Source of the DNA: Tubulanus polymorphus | Lineage: Eukaryota; Nemertea; Palaeonemertea; Tubulaniformes; Tubulanidae | Reading direction: 5' to 3' | Assembly: GCF_964204645.1 (NCBI RefSeq) | Contig: NC_134034.1 | Coordinates: forward strand, 14,017,962-14,081,961 | Length of the DNA stretch: 64,000 bases | Part shown: positions 25,031-38,488 of the stretch, in pieces | Layout of the letters: each line of letters starts with the position of its first letter | Position numbering within the stretch: the first letter of the stretch is position 1 | The notes under the pieces: model-generated | What the model was told of the DNA's origin: nothing | Seen by the model: only the letters and a program-made list of their open reading frames with translations | The model's database searches: none | Position numbers and translations under genes: made by a program

Positions 25031-25369
25031 ATATAGACTGTATTCGAATTGAATTCACAGAGTGACGTTGAATAACCAACACTTAGAAGTAATAAATCCT
25101 TATTGATTTTATTTGTCAAAATCCTAGTTCTAAACACTGCGCATAAACTGTATCAAGTGGTTACTGTCATTTAACCGTAATGACAAGGACATAGGATAAG
25201 GCTTATCGGGTGAAATACAGGATATCGACAAATTCAAGTTCTGAAATTACTCGCTTGATGGCGCTAGTCAGAACCGGAAATTGGAACCTAAATCCACCAC
25301 GCGCGAGATTTTTATTGCAAATCTAACCATGAAAAATGCTATTTCTCATGTGTTTATCTTGTGTTTCAG

Positions 25370-25635
25370 TTACATACACGTTACGGTCACCTACCACAGC
25401 ACAAGAGGAATATGGTAATAGCCGGTGGTGTAACTGCGTCTGTTATCGTAGCGCCAGTTGTCGCTAGTTTAGCCGTTGGTATCGGTGTACCGATATTATT
25501 GGCGTATGTTTACGGCGTGGTACCGATATCGCTGTGTGGCAGCGGTGGTTGCGGCGTATCGACGACTGACTCCGGGCGGAGTTTGATTTGAGTTCGAAAA
25601 GAACGAAGGAAGTAGCCCATCGGGGCCTTACGCCC
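25370..25635 (+). pseudogene. RNF19-like exon B, copy 4
   Basis: 266 bp, acceptor TGTGTTTCAG and donor GTAAGT. It encodes [16 protein letters not shown] and [20 protein letters not shown], matching the second membrane segment of RNF19A/B, and carries the same extra G before GGAGTT. It follows exon A (24,183-24,345) across an intron of about 1 kb with compatible phase. Confidence 0.75.
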
Positions 25636-25922
25636 GTAAGTACTTAAACCATACTTTTCATATAGTGCAGGGTCCGGAATCAGCGGTCTTTCTAGGATTC
25701 TGAAGGGATTATTTGATGATGTCATAGGCGGATTTATTGGAGGTGGCCAACTTTTCTACGTTTTATATAGACTTGCCAGAAAGAGAAAGATAATTTGATG
25801 ATGTCATAGGGGGTTTAACTGATAAAGCCATGTTGTCTGGTGTGGCTGCTATATAAATCCCCCTATGACATCATTTAAGTTAGTTCAGTACTAGTATGAG
25901 TGAATGTTTATATTTGTTGTAG

Positions 25923-26169
25923 CTGATTCTCACAGTATAGAAACGACCAGTCACCGGGTAGCGAACCCCAGTATCGGACCTAGTATCGGTGAGATGTCTA
26001 TGGCTATGACTGGCAGTCTTAGCGCTAGCGGAAGCCACATCGACCGAGTCGGGATTATCCGCGATGAGAGCGATCGCGAATCGGCCAGTAACAGAGCGAT
26101 TGCTGGCTCCAGTTTGAACGGTAGTTTATCGGGAAGCGCCGTTGCCGGACCGAGCGGATTCCAAAACAG
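25923..26169 (+). pseudogene. RNF19-like exon C, copy 4
   Basis: 247 bp, open, phase 1 start and phase 2 end, encoding the NPSIG and TGSLSASGSH region. In RNF19A the following exon would continue the cytoplasmic tail; no such exon is seen downstream in the window. Confidence 0.75.
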
Positions 26170-26626
26170 GTAAGAGATTTTCCCGACTACAATCTCACGA
26201 ATCACGAGGATCCCCTGGAAAATTGGAGGAGGGCACGGCGAAGGTACGGGTGCAGATTTAGGAAAATCTCAAAGAGAAGGAAGAGCAGTTCTCTGAGAAA
26301 GCAGGATTAAGGCTGACTTATGTCGACAAGCAACGCGATGCCTACCGACACAACTGGGTTTATCGCCGATTAACGGCCTACGAGAGGCCGCCAGTTTCTG
26401 CTCTATCTGTTCGACATATGCCGGCTTGCGACGCCTACCGACTCGTCGCAAGCCGTATCGGGCTAGATGCCCGTGTTCTACTCCGGCCTACGGTAGGCCA
26501 ACAGTTGCTTTCGATCGCAACTGACACAAACTGCTGTGATATGCACGGCGTTGCACCACTTTTAGTCGACGAATAAAAAACCCACAGTAGATTTGTAGAA
26601 ACAGTTTCGAAGTTAAAAACTGTGGT

Positions 26627-28060
26627 GTTTTAAAACCGAGTTAACCAAAATCCAAGCAGGTTTTCAGCGCCGTTCTCAAATCATTGATGCCGTCATGATT
26701 TGAAAGCTTGTCAAAGATTGCGGCTCAATTTACTGTGTTTGGGACTAAACAAAAATTTTGCTGCGCTGAAATTAACTGTGGAAATATCAAACATGTTTGA
26801 ATGGTGCGATTCACCTGCTGCTGAGCAACGAACACGCTGCAAATTTCATTGTGAAATCTGTTATTTCAGACGGTGTGGGAATAAATTCATATAGTGTTCC
26901 CTGCTCTAAGTCTGAACCAATTTACCGTTAAGTCTTGTATGAAAAAAAGATTGTACCACTGAAAATTCTTGGCACTAAAAGCATTTTGAATCTTGTTGAA
27001 TCTGTTTTCATTTTTATCTGATGAAGAAATAATGATTTTCAGTGTTTTGTATTATTTCAGATGTAGGCGTAACGCTAGAGTTTTGTTTATTCTACTCAAA
27101 AGAAGGTTATGTTTAGATCAGGTTCGTTTAGTTACTCTTATTTGTATCGAATATTTGATATGATTTTTGTGAATTGCTCTAATGATGTTATAATGAACGT
27201 TGTTTGATTTATTTTCAGTCTAATGGAGGAGAATCTCAATAACTGAAACCTGCGACACGTCTACACCTGAAATTGACTGCGCGTCAAATGAATGAATTAT
27301 TGATTCTAAATGACTGTGATGTTTCATGCTGTTTAGAGGATTTTTAGGATGTTCCAAGTTCAAACCCAGTGATTTTGATCAGATGATAAACCAGGGTGTC
27401 TGATATATACTGATGAAAAGTTATTACGACATGATCGCCACCTATTGGATTTCTGCTGAACCACCAAATTATTGGATTAATACGAATATACTGTATATCA
27501 CAGATGCCATCTATTGGAAATTTAGAAATTTATATCTTCAGTGTCAAATTAAACGTGAAATTTATTTTACATTAAGACAAAATAGTTCTCAAATTGAGTG
27601 TGAACTGTTTGGTTTGATCTGAATGCAGTGGAACACAATATCTGAGTGACTGTTAAAACCCTTCCAGGATTGGCACTGTCTTCCAGAGATGATTTTGATA
27701 AAACCAGTGTCTCTGGTAAACTTTGCATCATTCATAATCTACTCAACCAAAATGAATAAACTTGAAACCAAATTTTAGAATCTACTGGGCTTCATTTCTG
27801 AATGATTGTTGTTTAGTTTTGACTGGTGCGTTGTCATGGTGATGGCAAGGTGATATTCTGGATCCGATTTCTGGAAAAATAGTAATTCCTGAAAACAGAG
27901 CCAAATTTCATACTGAAATGAATAACTACCCTTATTTTCATTGATATGATAATGAAATGAGTTTATTTGAGCAAAATATTTCATAGAAATTTGTCACAGA
28001 AATAAAGAACTTGACCTCGAATGCTATCAAAGGGGTAAAATTGAGTCTGGGTGACCTCTA
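26627..28060 (+). repeat. Module A repeat, 5' part
   Basis: It runs from GTTTTAAAACCGAG through the GATTTTGATAAAACCAGTG landmark and stops near GTGACCTCTAGATATTTC. Sequence beyond this point is not repeated elsewhere in the window. Confidence 0.7.
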
Positions 28061-28267
28061 GATATTTCTCTTTAAAAAAAAACCTCAGTCATCCTCATTA
28101 ATCTGGGTGTCTAGTTGACTCGACACAAATTACGTAACAGTAAAATAACTAACTGCGTTACGATGATGAAATGTGGTTTTATGTCGGTTTGATAGTTTAT
28201 ACGAGTTGAATTTACAAAAATGGATTATTAGGAATTAAACTCAGGAATATTTTGAGAGAGACTCAGT

Positions 28268-28455
28268 AAGAGAGCGTCGCCGCATTAGAGACACAGGGCG
28301 GGGTAAGAGAGCGGTGCCGCATTAGAGACACAGGGCGGGGTAAGAGAGCGGTGCCGCATTAGAGACACAGGGCGGGGTAAGAGAGCGGTGCCGCATTGGA
28401 GACACAGGGCGGGGTAAGAGAGCGGTGCCGCATTAGAGACACAGGGCGGGGTAAG
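28268..28455 (+). repeat. 37-bp GC-rich minisatellite, about 5 copies
   Basis: Direct repeats of GAGAGCGGTGCCGCATTAGA followed by GACACAGGGCGGGGTAA, nearly identical (one copy has TTGGAG for TTAGAG and the first has CGTCGCC). The low divergence suggests recent expansion. Confidence 0.9.
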
Positions 28456-30147
28456 CTGTGTTTTAGGTCGCGCTCTATCATCAACTACATCTCATTTTGC
28501 TGATTATCACTGATCAGCTTTTACAGTAACTCATTATATTAGTTTGATCTTTGATATAAAGAAAAGTCGAGGAGAATTGGCGGGATTTGTACTGGTATCA
28601 GGGGGTAGATAGCAGACTGCAGAACTAGTTTCACTTATTTCAGTATTGATCAGTTATGACAAAATGAGACAATTTGTAGCCTGCGTTATGTTTTCCAGGG
28701 TTTGATTAGCTTAAAGTTGAATGATCGACAAATTGGTTACACATATTAATGTACTGATCTAAAGTTTATACATTGGTTAAATGGGACATTCGAAATAAAT
28801 TCAAGTTAAATGATTTTCAACTAATAAAACTACGATAGCGGTGTTGCATTAGTTCATCACGCAGGAACCTGTCACAAAATCATACACAGATACATTCAGT
28901 ATTAAAACGGTCCAGTTTGAGATGATATTGATATTGTATTGTTAATGATTAGCGTATAGTGACCTGCATTGAGTTAACGATGTAAAGAAGATGATTTATA
29001 GTCTCGTGAAATGCGTCAAATGTCATTGTTTATTGTTCTCGGACAATACGATACAAATGCCTACGTGATGCGCGTTCAAACGGTTTCATCCAGTTTAGAT
29101 ATTCATATTTTGTACCAGTTAGCCAAACACCGACGACTACGACTAACTTTGTGTCCAATCACTGACGAGTATGACTAATTATGCATCGAATCATTGATGA
29201 GGATGTTTTGGAAGCTGGACCCGGTGTTGGCGTCGCCGACGCCTCATGAAAATATAAGTTAATCATTAAAATTCAAATTTCAAGTTAAACCAATTGCTAT
29301 AAGATATTTCTATAGTATCTGATTTATACTGATACATACTTCATACAGTTCGGAATGGATTGATTTCAGCAGAGCCGCGCAGTTTATAGAGCGAAGATGG
29401 ATTATGACCAGTGACCCAATAGTTAGATAATATGAAATATGAAGCTTCATTGTGTTCGACCATTCTTGTCGTTCGTTGTGTCCAGCACAGATTATTACAT
29501 CTGGGTGTCAAGTGTACATTATTCGTATGACTGTCGGACTTAGAGGTGCTCGCACGTCATGTCTACAGTAAAAATCAGACATTTTAACATACCTACCTCT
29601 TGTGAACATATATACGGATTGATTGTGAATGGAATCGATTAATATGACCTGTTCTCAAAAACTGTGAACTGTTACTGGAAACTAAATTTCTTATTCAGGA
29701 TTTATTCGGCACGTTATTAAAAACACAAGGATTCAAATTGACTCAAAGATTATCATTGGATTCATACATTACACACACAGGATTGGATAAACTGTAAGTT
29801 AGAAAAACATTAACAGCTGAAATTATGTTTTATAGGTTTAGTTAGTTATTAGGAACTTACTCGGTGAGTTAGTAAGTTATAGTATTACATGGAAATATAA
29901 TGGGTTAATTTAAGTGATGAAATTAGGGTGCTATGCGTGGTGTCCTGGGAGTTCTCAGTTGGAGGAAGCTGTTTGTTTATTTTGATGCTTAATATCTTAA
30001 TTTCAGGATCCTGTATTTCATGCTTCTTTTTTTCCAGGGTTTCTCTCTATTTCCAGGTGTTTTTCTTTTTTTCAGAATTTCGATTTTTTTAGATCTATTG
30101 CTTTACTAGACAACGCCTATTATGTAAATAAATTATTTGAAATAAAC

Positions 30148-30402
30148 ATGACAATTTCAGGGTCATCGCTGAGACAAGACCCCAGAAGACTAGGCCACAG
30201 AGTACGTGTCTTCACCCCCAGCACACAACAGAGTGGCCCGATTCAGGTGCGGCCTGTATGTTCTATTTCAGTGAAAAGACCAAGACCCCCTAGTCACAGA
30301 AGATTGAACCTGAAGTTGAATGATGATGACAGAGTGACTGAAGAATTCCGGTTTGACCTGTATAACATGTCTCTATTTCAGTATCCCCTCCCTAACCCCT
30401 AA
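30148..30402 (+). CDS. Hypothetical open frame, possible terminal exon
   Basis: An 84-codon frame, more GC-rich than its surroundings, with Arg/Pro/Ser-rich composition and no domain I recognise. It starts just before an ACAATTTCAG that could be a splice acceptor (exon from about 30,160), and a possible poly(A) signal (AATAAA) lies near 30,521. It could be the last exon of an unseen gene or chance. No homolog is recognised. Confidence 0.25.
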   Translation: MTISGSSLRQDPRRLGHRVRVFTPSTQQSGPIQVRPVCSISVKRPRPPSHRRLNLKLNDDDRVTEEFRFDLYNMSLFQYPLPNP

Positions 30403-31137
30403 ACCCGAGCCTGAATAGGTGGGCCGTTAGGTTAGAATAGTTAGTTGATAAATCTGTGAATTAGAACATAATTTCAGCTGTTTATATAAAATACAGTTGT
30501 TATTTCAAGTGGAACTTTTTGACAATAAAAGTTGCATTTATTTACAATTGAACTTGATTGAAAATGTTTGACAGTTTGTGAGTTAAGTGTGATTTGATTA
30601 AGATGAAGAGTTGAACTGTTGAACTCTACTTCTTATAAAATACAAATGACATTTGCAACTGGTTTCAGGTTCAGATAGCACCCACCCCACCCGGTCGGGT
30701 CCTATTCCTGAGGTACCTCGGTTTCTGGTTTATTTGGTTGAATTAATTTACTGATTTTGGTCGCGCTGTTTTTGATGTCGATATTTCTCGCGTAACTTTT
30801 TAGAAGACGCGGTTTTTTAATTGTAGATTCAAATCATTGAATAATTATTATATTTAAATCATTCGCACCTTGTTATTTTGAGGTCTCCTCTCAATTTCAT
30901 ATATAAATCTCGTAATAGAAGGGGTTGTTTTTGTACCATTGAACATCAGTGTTTTATTGCAAACATAGAAATTCATTACATAAAACAGAATTAGATTCAA
31001 CAATTTATTACAATTATTCTATAGATTATAAATGTTGGATGTGGCTACGAACTTTTTAAGTCATCGTTTTGAAGTCATTTCGTACTGTTTGATTCATATC
31101 ATATTATGCCATCAAAATCATAACAGGGGTAACCTAG

Positions 31138-32812
<1,675 letters not shown>

Positions 32813-34255
32813 GGGTTAGCCCAATTTTCAAACTGGGTTTATCGAGCCAAAACTGGGCTTACTAACCAGTTTAAGGCATTCCGAATCGCGTGGCGTTTAC
32901 AGATTTCAGATCAGACAAATACTTTCGGAGATAAGTGGCGGATAAACAGTCGGATGACTAAAAATTCTCGTGCTCCAAGGCCACTGACGATTTTCTAAGT
33001 CGGACTACTCCGTGGTCTTTGGTCCGATATCGGATTTGTAAAGGGGAACTTTGCGACAAGAAATAAAGACGATAGTCTAATGGTAGACCGGGGTATGGAC
33101 TCTGGGTATCCGATGCCAATTGTGGCCAGGGGGCGCTAGGCGCGAAATGGTAGGGCGGTAAAGTCGGACCCATCGGGGTCGGACCCATCGGGCTTCGAAA
33201 CCACTCAAAAAACGTCAACCCTAAGTCAACCGCGCCCCAAGGCCGATGACTCTAACACCCGGTCCATTTTAGGCCGGTCTTTAAACCGATTCTAAGGTCG
33301 TCTGACATGGCGAAATTAATTTTAATCTATAGCCGGGGATACCTAGCATCTGTAAACGATAACGATTCGGTCGTGTAAACCCACATAGCTTAAGCTCGGT
33401 CAGACGAAAAAAATCTCGGGTCACTTTTGAGCGGTAGGATAAGTGACAGCTATGCGGCACACGATGCGCTTGCTGCCGCATTCAAAACGTCATTACGCTC
33501 GTTACGTGTCTAGGCCTACGAGAAACTAACGTGCGCCAAGGTCAATGACTCTAACGCGTGCTTAGCCCTAGCGCCCGGTCACTTTTGAGGGGGTCTTAAA
33601 ACCGATTTCACAAAGGCCAACAGTTACAGGACTCGATCCGTACACAAAGGCCAACAGTTACAGGACTCGATCCGTGCAAAAAGGCCACGGACGTCGGCCT
33701 TGGTGCACGGGTGGCCTTCGTGCACGAAAAACTTAGTTTTCGGGTTTTTGAGGCTTTTTAAAGGTCCATATTGGGCCCAGGGGTTGGGACCCTTGCGGAT
33801 GGCGTAAAGTTTTGAAACTCCTTGGGCGTATACAGGTCCTTGGGCGTATACAGGTCCTTGTATACTATCGTAAGACGTATTTATTGTGTTTCTGAGATGA
33901 CCGAAAGTCAGGGAATTCCCCCTGGACAAACCTTTACTCGGACGTTTTCGGTCATTTTTCTCCGTGCCCCAAGGCCACTCACCAACTCGCTGGACTCTGT
34001 TGTTTTTGAGTGTGTAAGGGGCCTTTGTGCCGACAGTGAAAATAAGTGCATAGGGGGCGCCAGGGTCAAGTTTCGAAAATTGAAAAAAAATTCTTTTTTT
34101 CGATATCAACATTGTTGGCTAGACGAGTTGCACCCCCGGGGTCGGTTTTGACCCCCCGAATGGAAGGCTTTGTCAGGGCTGGACTTTGAAAATTTCGAAA
34201 TCCGTGCATCAAGGCCAGGTAAAAAGCTAGGGTTAGCGTGAAAGTTTGGCCTAAA
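32813..34255. other. Unassigned region with short repeated phrases
   Basis: Variants of GTGCCCCAAGGCCACTGACG recur near 32,969, 33,229, 33,532, 33,962 and 34,202, and CGCCCGGTC occurs in at least two places. ACAAAGGCCAACAGTTACAG with its next 13 bases is duplicated head to tail (33,608-33,675), as are CTTGGGCGTATACAGGTC (33,820-33,857) and GGTCGGACCCATCGG (33,168-33,192). No protein family is recognised. It replaces the expected 3' part (rest of RNase H, integrase, LTR) of the BEL/Pao element. Confidence 0.5.
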
Positions 34256-34985
34256 AGGTTGGGGTTTCTCGTTTCGAATCCAGCTGAGAACTACTTGACT
34301 ATCAGACCATAAAAATAACTTCAATGGAGATTTCAATACAGGCTCCAAAGATTTTTTGACATGGTTACACAATCTCGCATTTATTGTCGCAGCCATTAAT
34401 TCGAGTTTTGAATTGACATACCATTCAAGGGCGAAACTTTATTCTTTGACATAATGAAAGCCGAATCTTTATCACCTTTCAAAAAAGCTACGTACAATAA
34501 CCACGTGAGTTGGAATCTCAAATTACGTGAAGTTCGGGCTCTAAAATATCACCACAAAGATATCGACGATTTAAATCCAACTTGAGAGACGCGTTTAAAT
34601 CTTTATGGATAGAACTCCATTTTTCAACAATTTCACATGGAAGTTCAGAGTCCCAATCAAGTCCTGCCTTCCTGATGTCCTGTAACAAAATCTTTGCGCG
34701 TATAGTCACAGGATTCAAATACCCAAATGGGTCAAATATAGATGCTATCGAGTGTAAGACATTCCTTTTGGTTACGGGAGATTTTAAAGGCAATTAACTA
34801 TGCGGAAACAAAAATTTATCCAATACAAGATTCCAATTCATCCCTAAAATGTTGACATTTTCCGAATTATCCAAAATACCATGTTCTGAGGCTAAACTAT
34901 TCAATTCTGAACAATTTGGAGCCCATGACCGAAAATTGAAACTTGTCGATGACTTCATAGATCTGCATTCATCATAAAATTTCAC
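34256..34985 (-). pseudogene. BEL/Pao pol: end of RT and RNase H fragment
   Basis: Frames on the minus strand include HSIASIFDPFGYLNPVTIRA, the conserved segment after the palm in Pao-type RT, and further downstream LFLWSDSQVVLSWI, an RNase H motif with its catalytic Asp. They lie in different frames with stops near 34,794 and 34,518, so the gene is dead. Similarity ends near 34,256, in the middle of RNase H, so RNase H is cut and integrase is absent. Confidence 0.8.
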
Positions 34986-35909
34986 TACATCTACGGAGCT
35001 AGAAATACTAGTTATTACGTTATCGACATAAATGTCACGTAAAATTTTATCTGAAAATCATTCACCACTAGCCCGTAAATGGTAAATAATAACACTGTTC
35101 AAGATAAACGGGGAACAAGTGGCCCCAAATAATACCCTCTTAAATCTGAAAGTTTCAAATTCGCTTTCTGGATCATTCGGATCAACCATAAATATCGAGT
35201 TACGTCGTATTTAGACAATCTAAAGCGTTTTAGAATTGAAGAAATATCATTCAATAAAGAAGGACCTGATTCTAGACAATCATTAAGACTACATGTGTTC
35301 TTGGTCTGAAGACTACTGCAGTCAAAAACAATTCGTATTGGAATTGTACTGGATTGTCTGAAAACGGGATGATGAGGCAAATAATGTAACTTATCATAAT
35401 ATTCACAATCATTAGAATCAACTTTCTCTATAAATTCCCGCTCTAATTGATACTTAATTATGCCATGATATTTGTCCAGCATATCTGAAGTTTTAGCTAA
35501 TCGACGAGCTAATGAACGTGTTCTGGAATTAACTAGACCAAAATTAACTGGTAAATTGCCGTGCTATTCTTTCCAGGGCAATCTGGCAATGTACATATTA
35601 TCTGACTTAGAAATATAATTGGTGCAATAGTTTTCAAAGAAATTCTCTTGCGGTGTAGTTGGTTGTATACCAATAGTTTCAAGACTCCAATAATTCTCTT
35701 CAGGTTCAAAAACAACGCTCATTTGTCTCGGAACGACTAGAATTAAATTCATAAAATACAGGTCCAGATATAATGTACCCTAATCTGGAATGTAATGCTG
35801 CAGGTCCAGTTGAAGATTTAATTAGATTGGACTGAATGAATTTGTAATAGTAATCACTACCGATTAAAATATCAATCTCAAACGTTGAGTTATTAGACGT
35901 AAGTAATTG
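34986..35909 (-). pseudogene. BEL/Pao pol: protease-RT linker and RT N-terminal part
   Basis: Minus-strand frames contain DILIGSDYYY and RLGYIISGPV (segment after the protease in Pao elements), then ARLPWK, then an RT stretch with LPHHPVFR and RIVFDCSS, and an RT active-site box YVDN (about 35,020-35,031), the usual Pao form of YxDD. Several frame changes show it is inactive. The Polinton insertion separates it from its own protease at 45,428. Confidence 0.8.
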
Positions 35910-35982
35910 GGAAAGTAGGCTTTCATACCAGAGTACGAGAGTACTAGCTCTCATCACCACAAGTAATTTTTTTTCCTAATAA

Positions 35983-36894
35983 ATGGGGGAGAATGAACAC
36001 CAGCCAGAAAACAATAATGTTAATAAAAATCAATATTATTGCCCATATTGTAAAAAATACATCGATAAATCTAATAACTCTAAACATGAAAAATCTTCAA
36101 AACATATAAAAAATGTTATAGATTTTGAAACTTCAGAAAATTCCAATGAAAGAAAAGAACGATTAGAAAATATGAATGTGGATGAAATAAAATGTGAAGT
36201 TTGTAATGAATTTATAGTAAAAAGGAATTATAATAGACATCTCGAATCACAAAAACACCATCAAAATTTGAGTAATAATGTCTTAGGAAAAGATTATTTC
36301 GATGATAAACCTCAAAAAGTAAAAAAACCAACTTCAAAAACTAAATCCATTTCAAATAAATCCTACGTAGAAAATGTTAGAAATTATATTGATTCACTAG
36401 AAATAAAAGATACAATTGAAATTTTAGAAACATTACACAGTAAAATTGGACCTGCAGCTATTATATTTAGATTTTTTAAAGGTACAACAATAGAAGATTA
36501 TAGTAAATTTAATGAAATAATAGCAAAAAAAATATATTGGATAACAGATGTTGAATATCCAAAAATTAGTATCTCTGGGAAAGTAAGTTTTATAAAGTCA
36601 GAAGAAAAAATGTATTATAATATTCATACACACTCTGAAGAAATAATTTCAAAAACACAAATAAAAGAGAAGTTAGAAAAAATATTTAATGAATTTAAAC
36701 GTCATACTGAAGAAAGATATTTTGAGGGTTCTGGTTTAACATTGAATGGAATTATATTTTTAGATTTAAATGTTTATAATACAAAAAGGAATAAAACATC
36801 AAAAAGTAAAACAATGTTTAAAATGACTCAAACTTTACAACAGAAAAGGATATTAAGTTATATTAAATTACCATTTACAACAAAAGCAAATTGA
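35983..36894 (+). pseudogene. Polinton PolB N-terminal region with C2H2 fingers
   Basis: A 303-codon open frame starting at CCTAATAAATGGGG. Two U1/C2H2-like fingers sit near residues 21-40 (CPYCKKY...) and 72-91 (CEVCNEF...), each Cys-x2-Cys then His-x5-His. Around residues 225-265 it resembles the region found N-terminal to DNA polymerase B in invertebrate Polintons (an FNEFKRHTEE then GSGLTLNGI segment). The frame ends in TGA, and PolB similarity resumes in another frame a few bases later, so this is probably the front of one broken gene. The role as a DNA-binding extension of the polymerase is inferred. Confidence 0.55.
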
Positions 36895-36897
36895 TTT

Positions 36898-38150
36898 ATT
36901 CTTTAGAACAGAAAGTGATCACCATAATAAAATTTATCTATGTAGAAAATGTTTATCTAAATTTATGACTCAGAATACATTATTAAAACATAAAGAATTA
37001 TGTGATAATAAAAATTTTTGTAAATTGATAATGCCAACAGAAAAAGATTATAAATTGAAATTTACTAATCATAAATTTAAGAATATTGTTCCATTTGTAA
37101 TTTATGGGGATTTCGAATCGTTGAATAAAGAATAAACCGATCAAGATAGAAAAGAAATATATAACAAAAAGCAATTTTTAAAATCAATGGATAAAGGAAA
37201 TGAACTAAATGAAGATATAATTCAAGACCCACCAATTTTAAATACAATTAAAAAAGTTCAAAGAGCTGCTGCTCATGGAATTTATATAAAATCAAATTAT
37301 CCTGAATTATATGAAAGTCAATATATTTCTTTTAGAGGTGAAAATGTAGTTAATGATTTTTGTAATGAAATAATTGAATTAGAAAGTGATTTTGCTAAAT
37401 TATTAAACAAAAATAAATGAATAGTTATGACAAAAGAAGATGAAATTGATTTTAATTATGCAACTCATTGTTGTTATTGTGAAAAACGTTTTTATTCATT
37501 TGATAAAAAAGTTAGAGATCATGATCATTTAAATTCAAAATATCGTGGAGCTGCTCATGAAGATTGTAATTTAAAAGCTAAGAAAGTTAATTTCGTACCA
37601 ATATTATTTCATAATTTATCAGGCTATGATACCCATCTATTTATAAAACAATTATCGGGAAAATTGGGCGCAATTAATCAAGAAATAGAAGAATATAATG
37701 CTATGAATGGTGTAAATGTGAGAAAATATGATTTTAAACTATTAGCTAAAACATCCGAAAATTATATTTCATTTCAATTTGGTTTTTGCATTAGATTTTA
37801 AGATTCTTATAGATTTCTAGCAAGTTCATTAGATAATTTATCATAAAGTTTAGTTGATAATGATTTTATAATAACTCGATATTATTATCCAAATGAACAA
37901 GATTTTAAATTATTGAGATATAAAGGTGCAATTCCTTATTCATTTTATAAAACACACAATGATTTTAATGTAACAGAATCATTAAAAGATCAATTTTATG
38001 ATCAATTAAAGGAGGAGTATATGAAAGATGAAGTGTTTAATAGAACATTAAATATTTGGAACCATTTTAAGATGAAAAATCATGGTGAATTAGTTAATCT
38101 GTATTTAAAATCAGATGTTAGAATTTGAAAGTGACTTAAAAATAAAAAAG
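36898..38150 (+). pseudogene. Protein-primed DNA polymerase B, exonuclease half only
   Basis: In order: a Cys/His finger (YLCRKCLSKF..., about 36,944), an Exo I-like VPFVIYGDFES (about 37,090-37,120), an HNH/endonuclease VII-like zinc motif (HCCYCEKRF..., VRDHDHL, YRGAAHEDCN, 37,460-37,575) and an Exo II-like FHNLSGYDTHL (about 37,605-37,640). Then comes an SFYK...LYLKSDV stretch ending near 38,128. The polymerase motifs that should follow (DxxSLYP, KxxxNSxYG, DTD) are absent. In-frame stops lie at 37,133 (TAA), 37,418 (TGA), 37,799 (TAA) and shortly after. Its role would be protein-primed replication of the element; this copy cannot do it. Confidence 0.75.
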
Positions 38151-38159
38151 AAAAAATAT

Positions 38160-38472
38160 TTAAAAAGTAAAATTATATATTATCTTATTATTAGTGGTTC
38201 AGTTACAATTAGTTCTGTAATAACATTTCTAGCAATATTCTCACCATTAACACCTTTAGCTATATCAATTGGTGTGTTAGGTTTAAGTTAAAGTGTTTTA
38301 ACCGGCATAAGTTCAAAATGAAATATAAAAAGTAATAAAGAAAAAATTAAAACTAATTAATATAAAAGAAATTAATAAATTGAAGAATAAACTAGATTAT
38401 ATAATAAGTTTAAATGGCCATATAACAGTTGAAGAACAAGATAAATTATTAAAAGAATTAATAAATTATTAA
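38160..38472 (+). pseudogene. Small Polinton membrane protein, degraded
   Basis: One frame gives a hydrophobic double-helix-like region (SSVITFLAIFSPLTPLAISI near 38,205-38,270) followed by charged helix-forming sequence (EEQDKLLKELINY at the end, stop 38,470). A TAA, a TGA and a frame change interrupt it. Invertebrate Polintons often carry a small protein with this layout, but the assignment is tentative. Confidence 0.4.
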
Positions 38473-38488
38473 TTTTTTAATTATATAA

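Larger units (their letters stand above)
25123..26626 (+). repeat. RNF19 exon cassette 4, probable parental locus
   Basis: Same contents as the other cassettes. Here, however, the sequence upstream of the CCTAGTTCTAAACACTG border is single-copy intron leading back to exon A, not module A. This makes it the best candidate for the source of the amplified cassettes. Its exon B already carries the common frameshift. Confidence 0.7.
28061..31029. other. Mostly single-copy sequence, no confirmed gene
   Basis: Apart from the minisatellite at 28,268-28,455 and the short open frame at 30,148-30,402, I find no supported gene or repeat. It could be intron or intergenic sequence. Confidence 0.45.

Noticed and set aside
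28268-28455. Possible CRISPR-like array
   Set aside because: The units are directly adjacent with no unique spacers, and the genome is eukaryotic.
33624-34112. 162-codon minus-strand frame with duplicated VYAQGP
   Set aside because: Low-complexity repeat and the overlapping plus-strand frame suggest chance; no domain is recognised.
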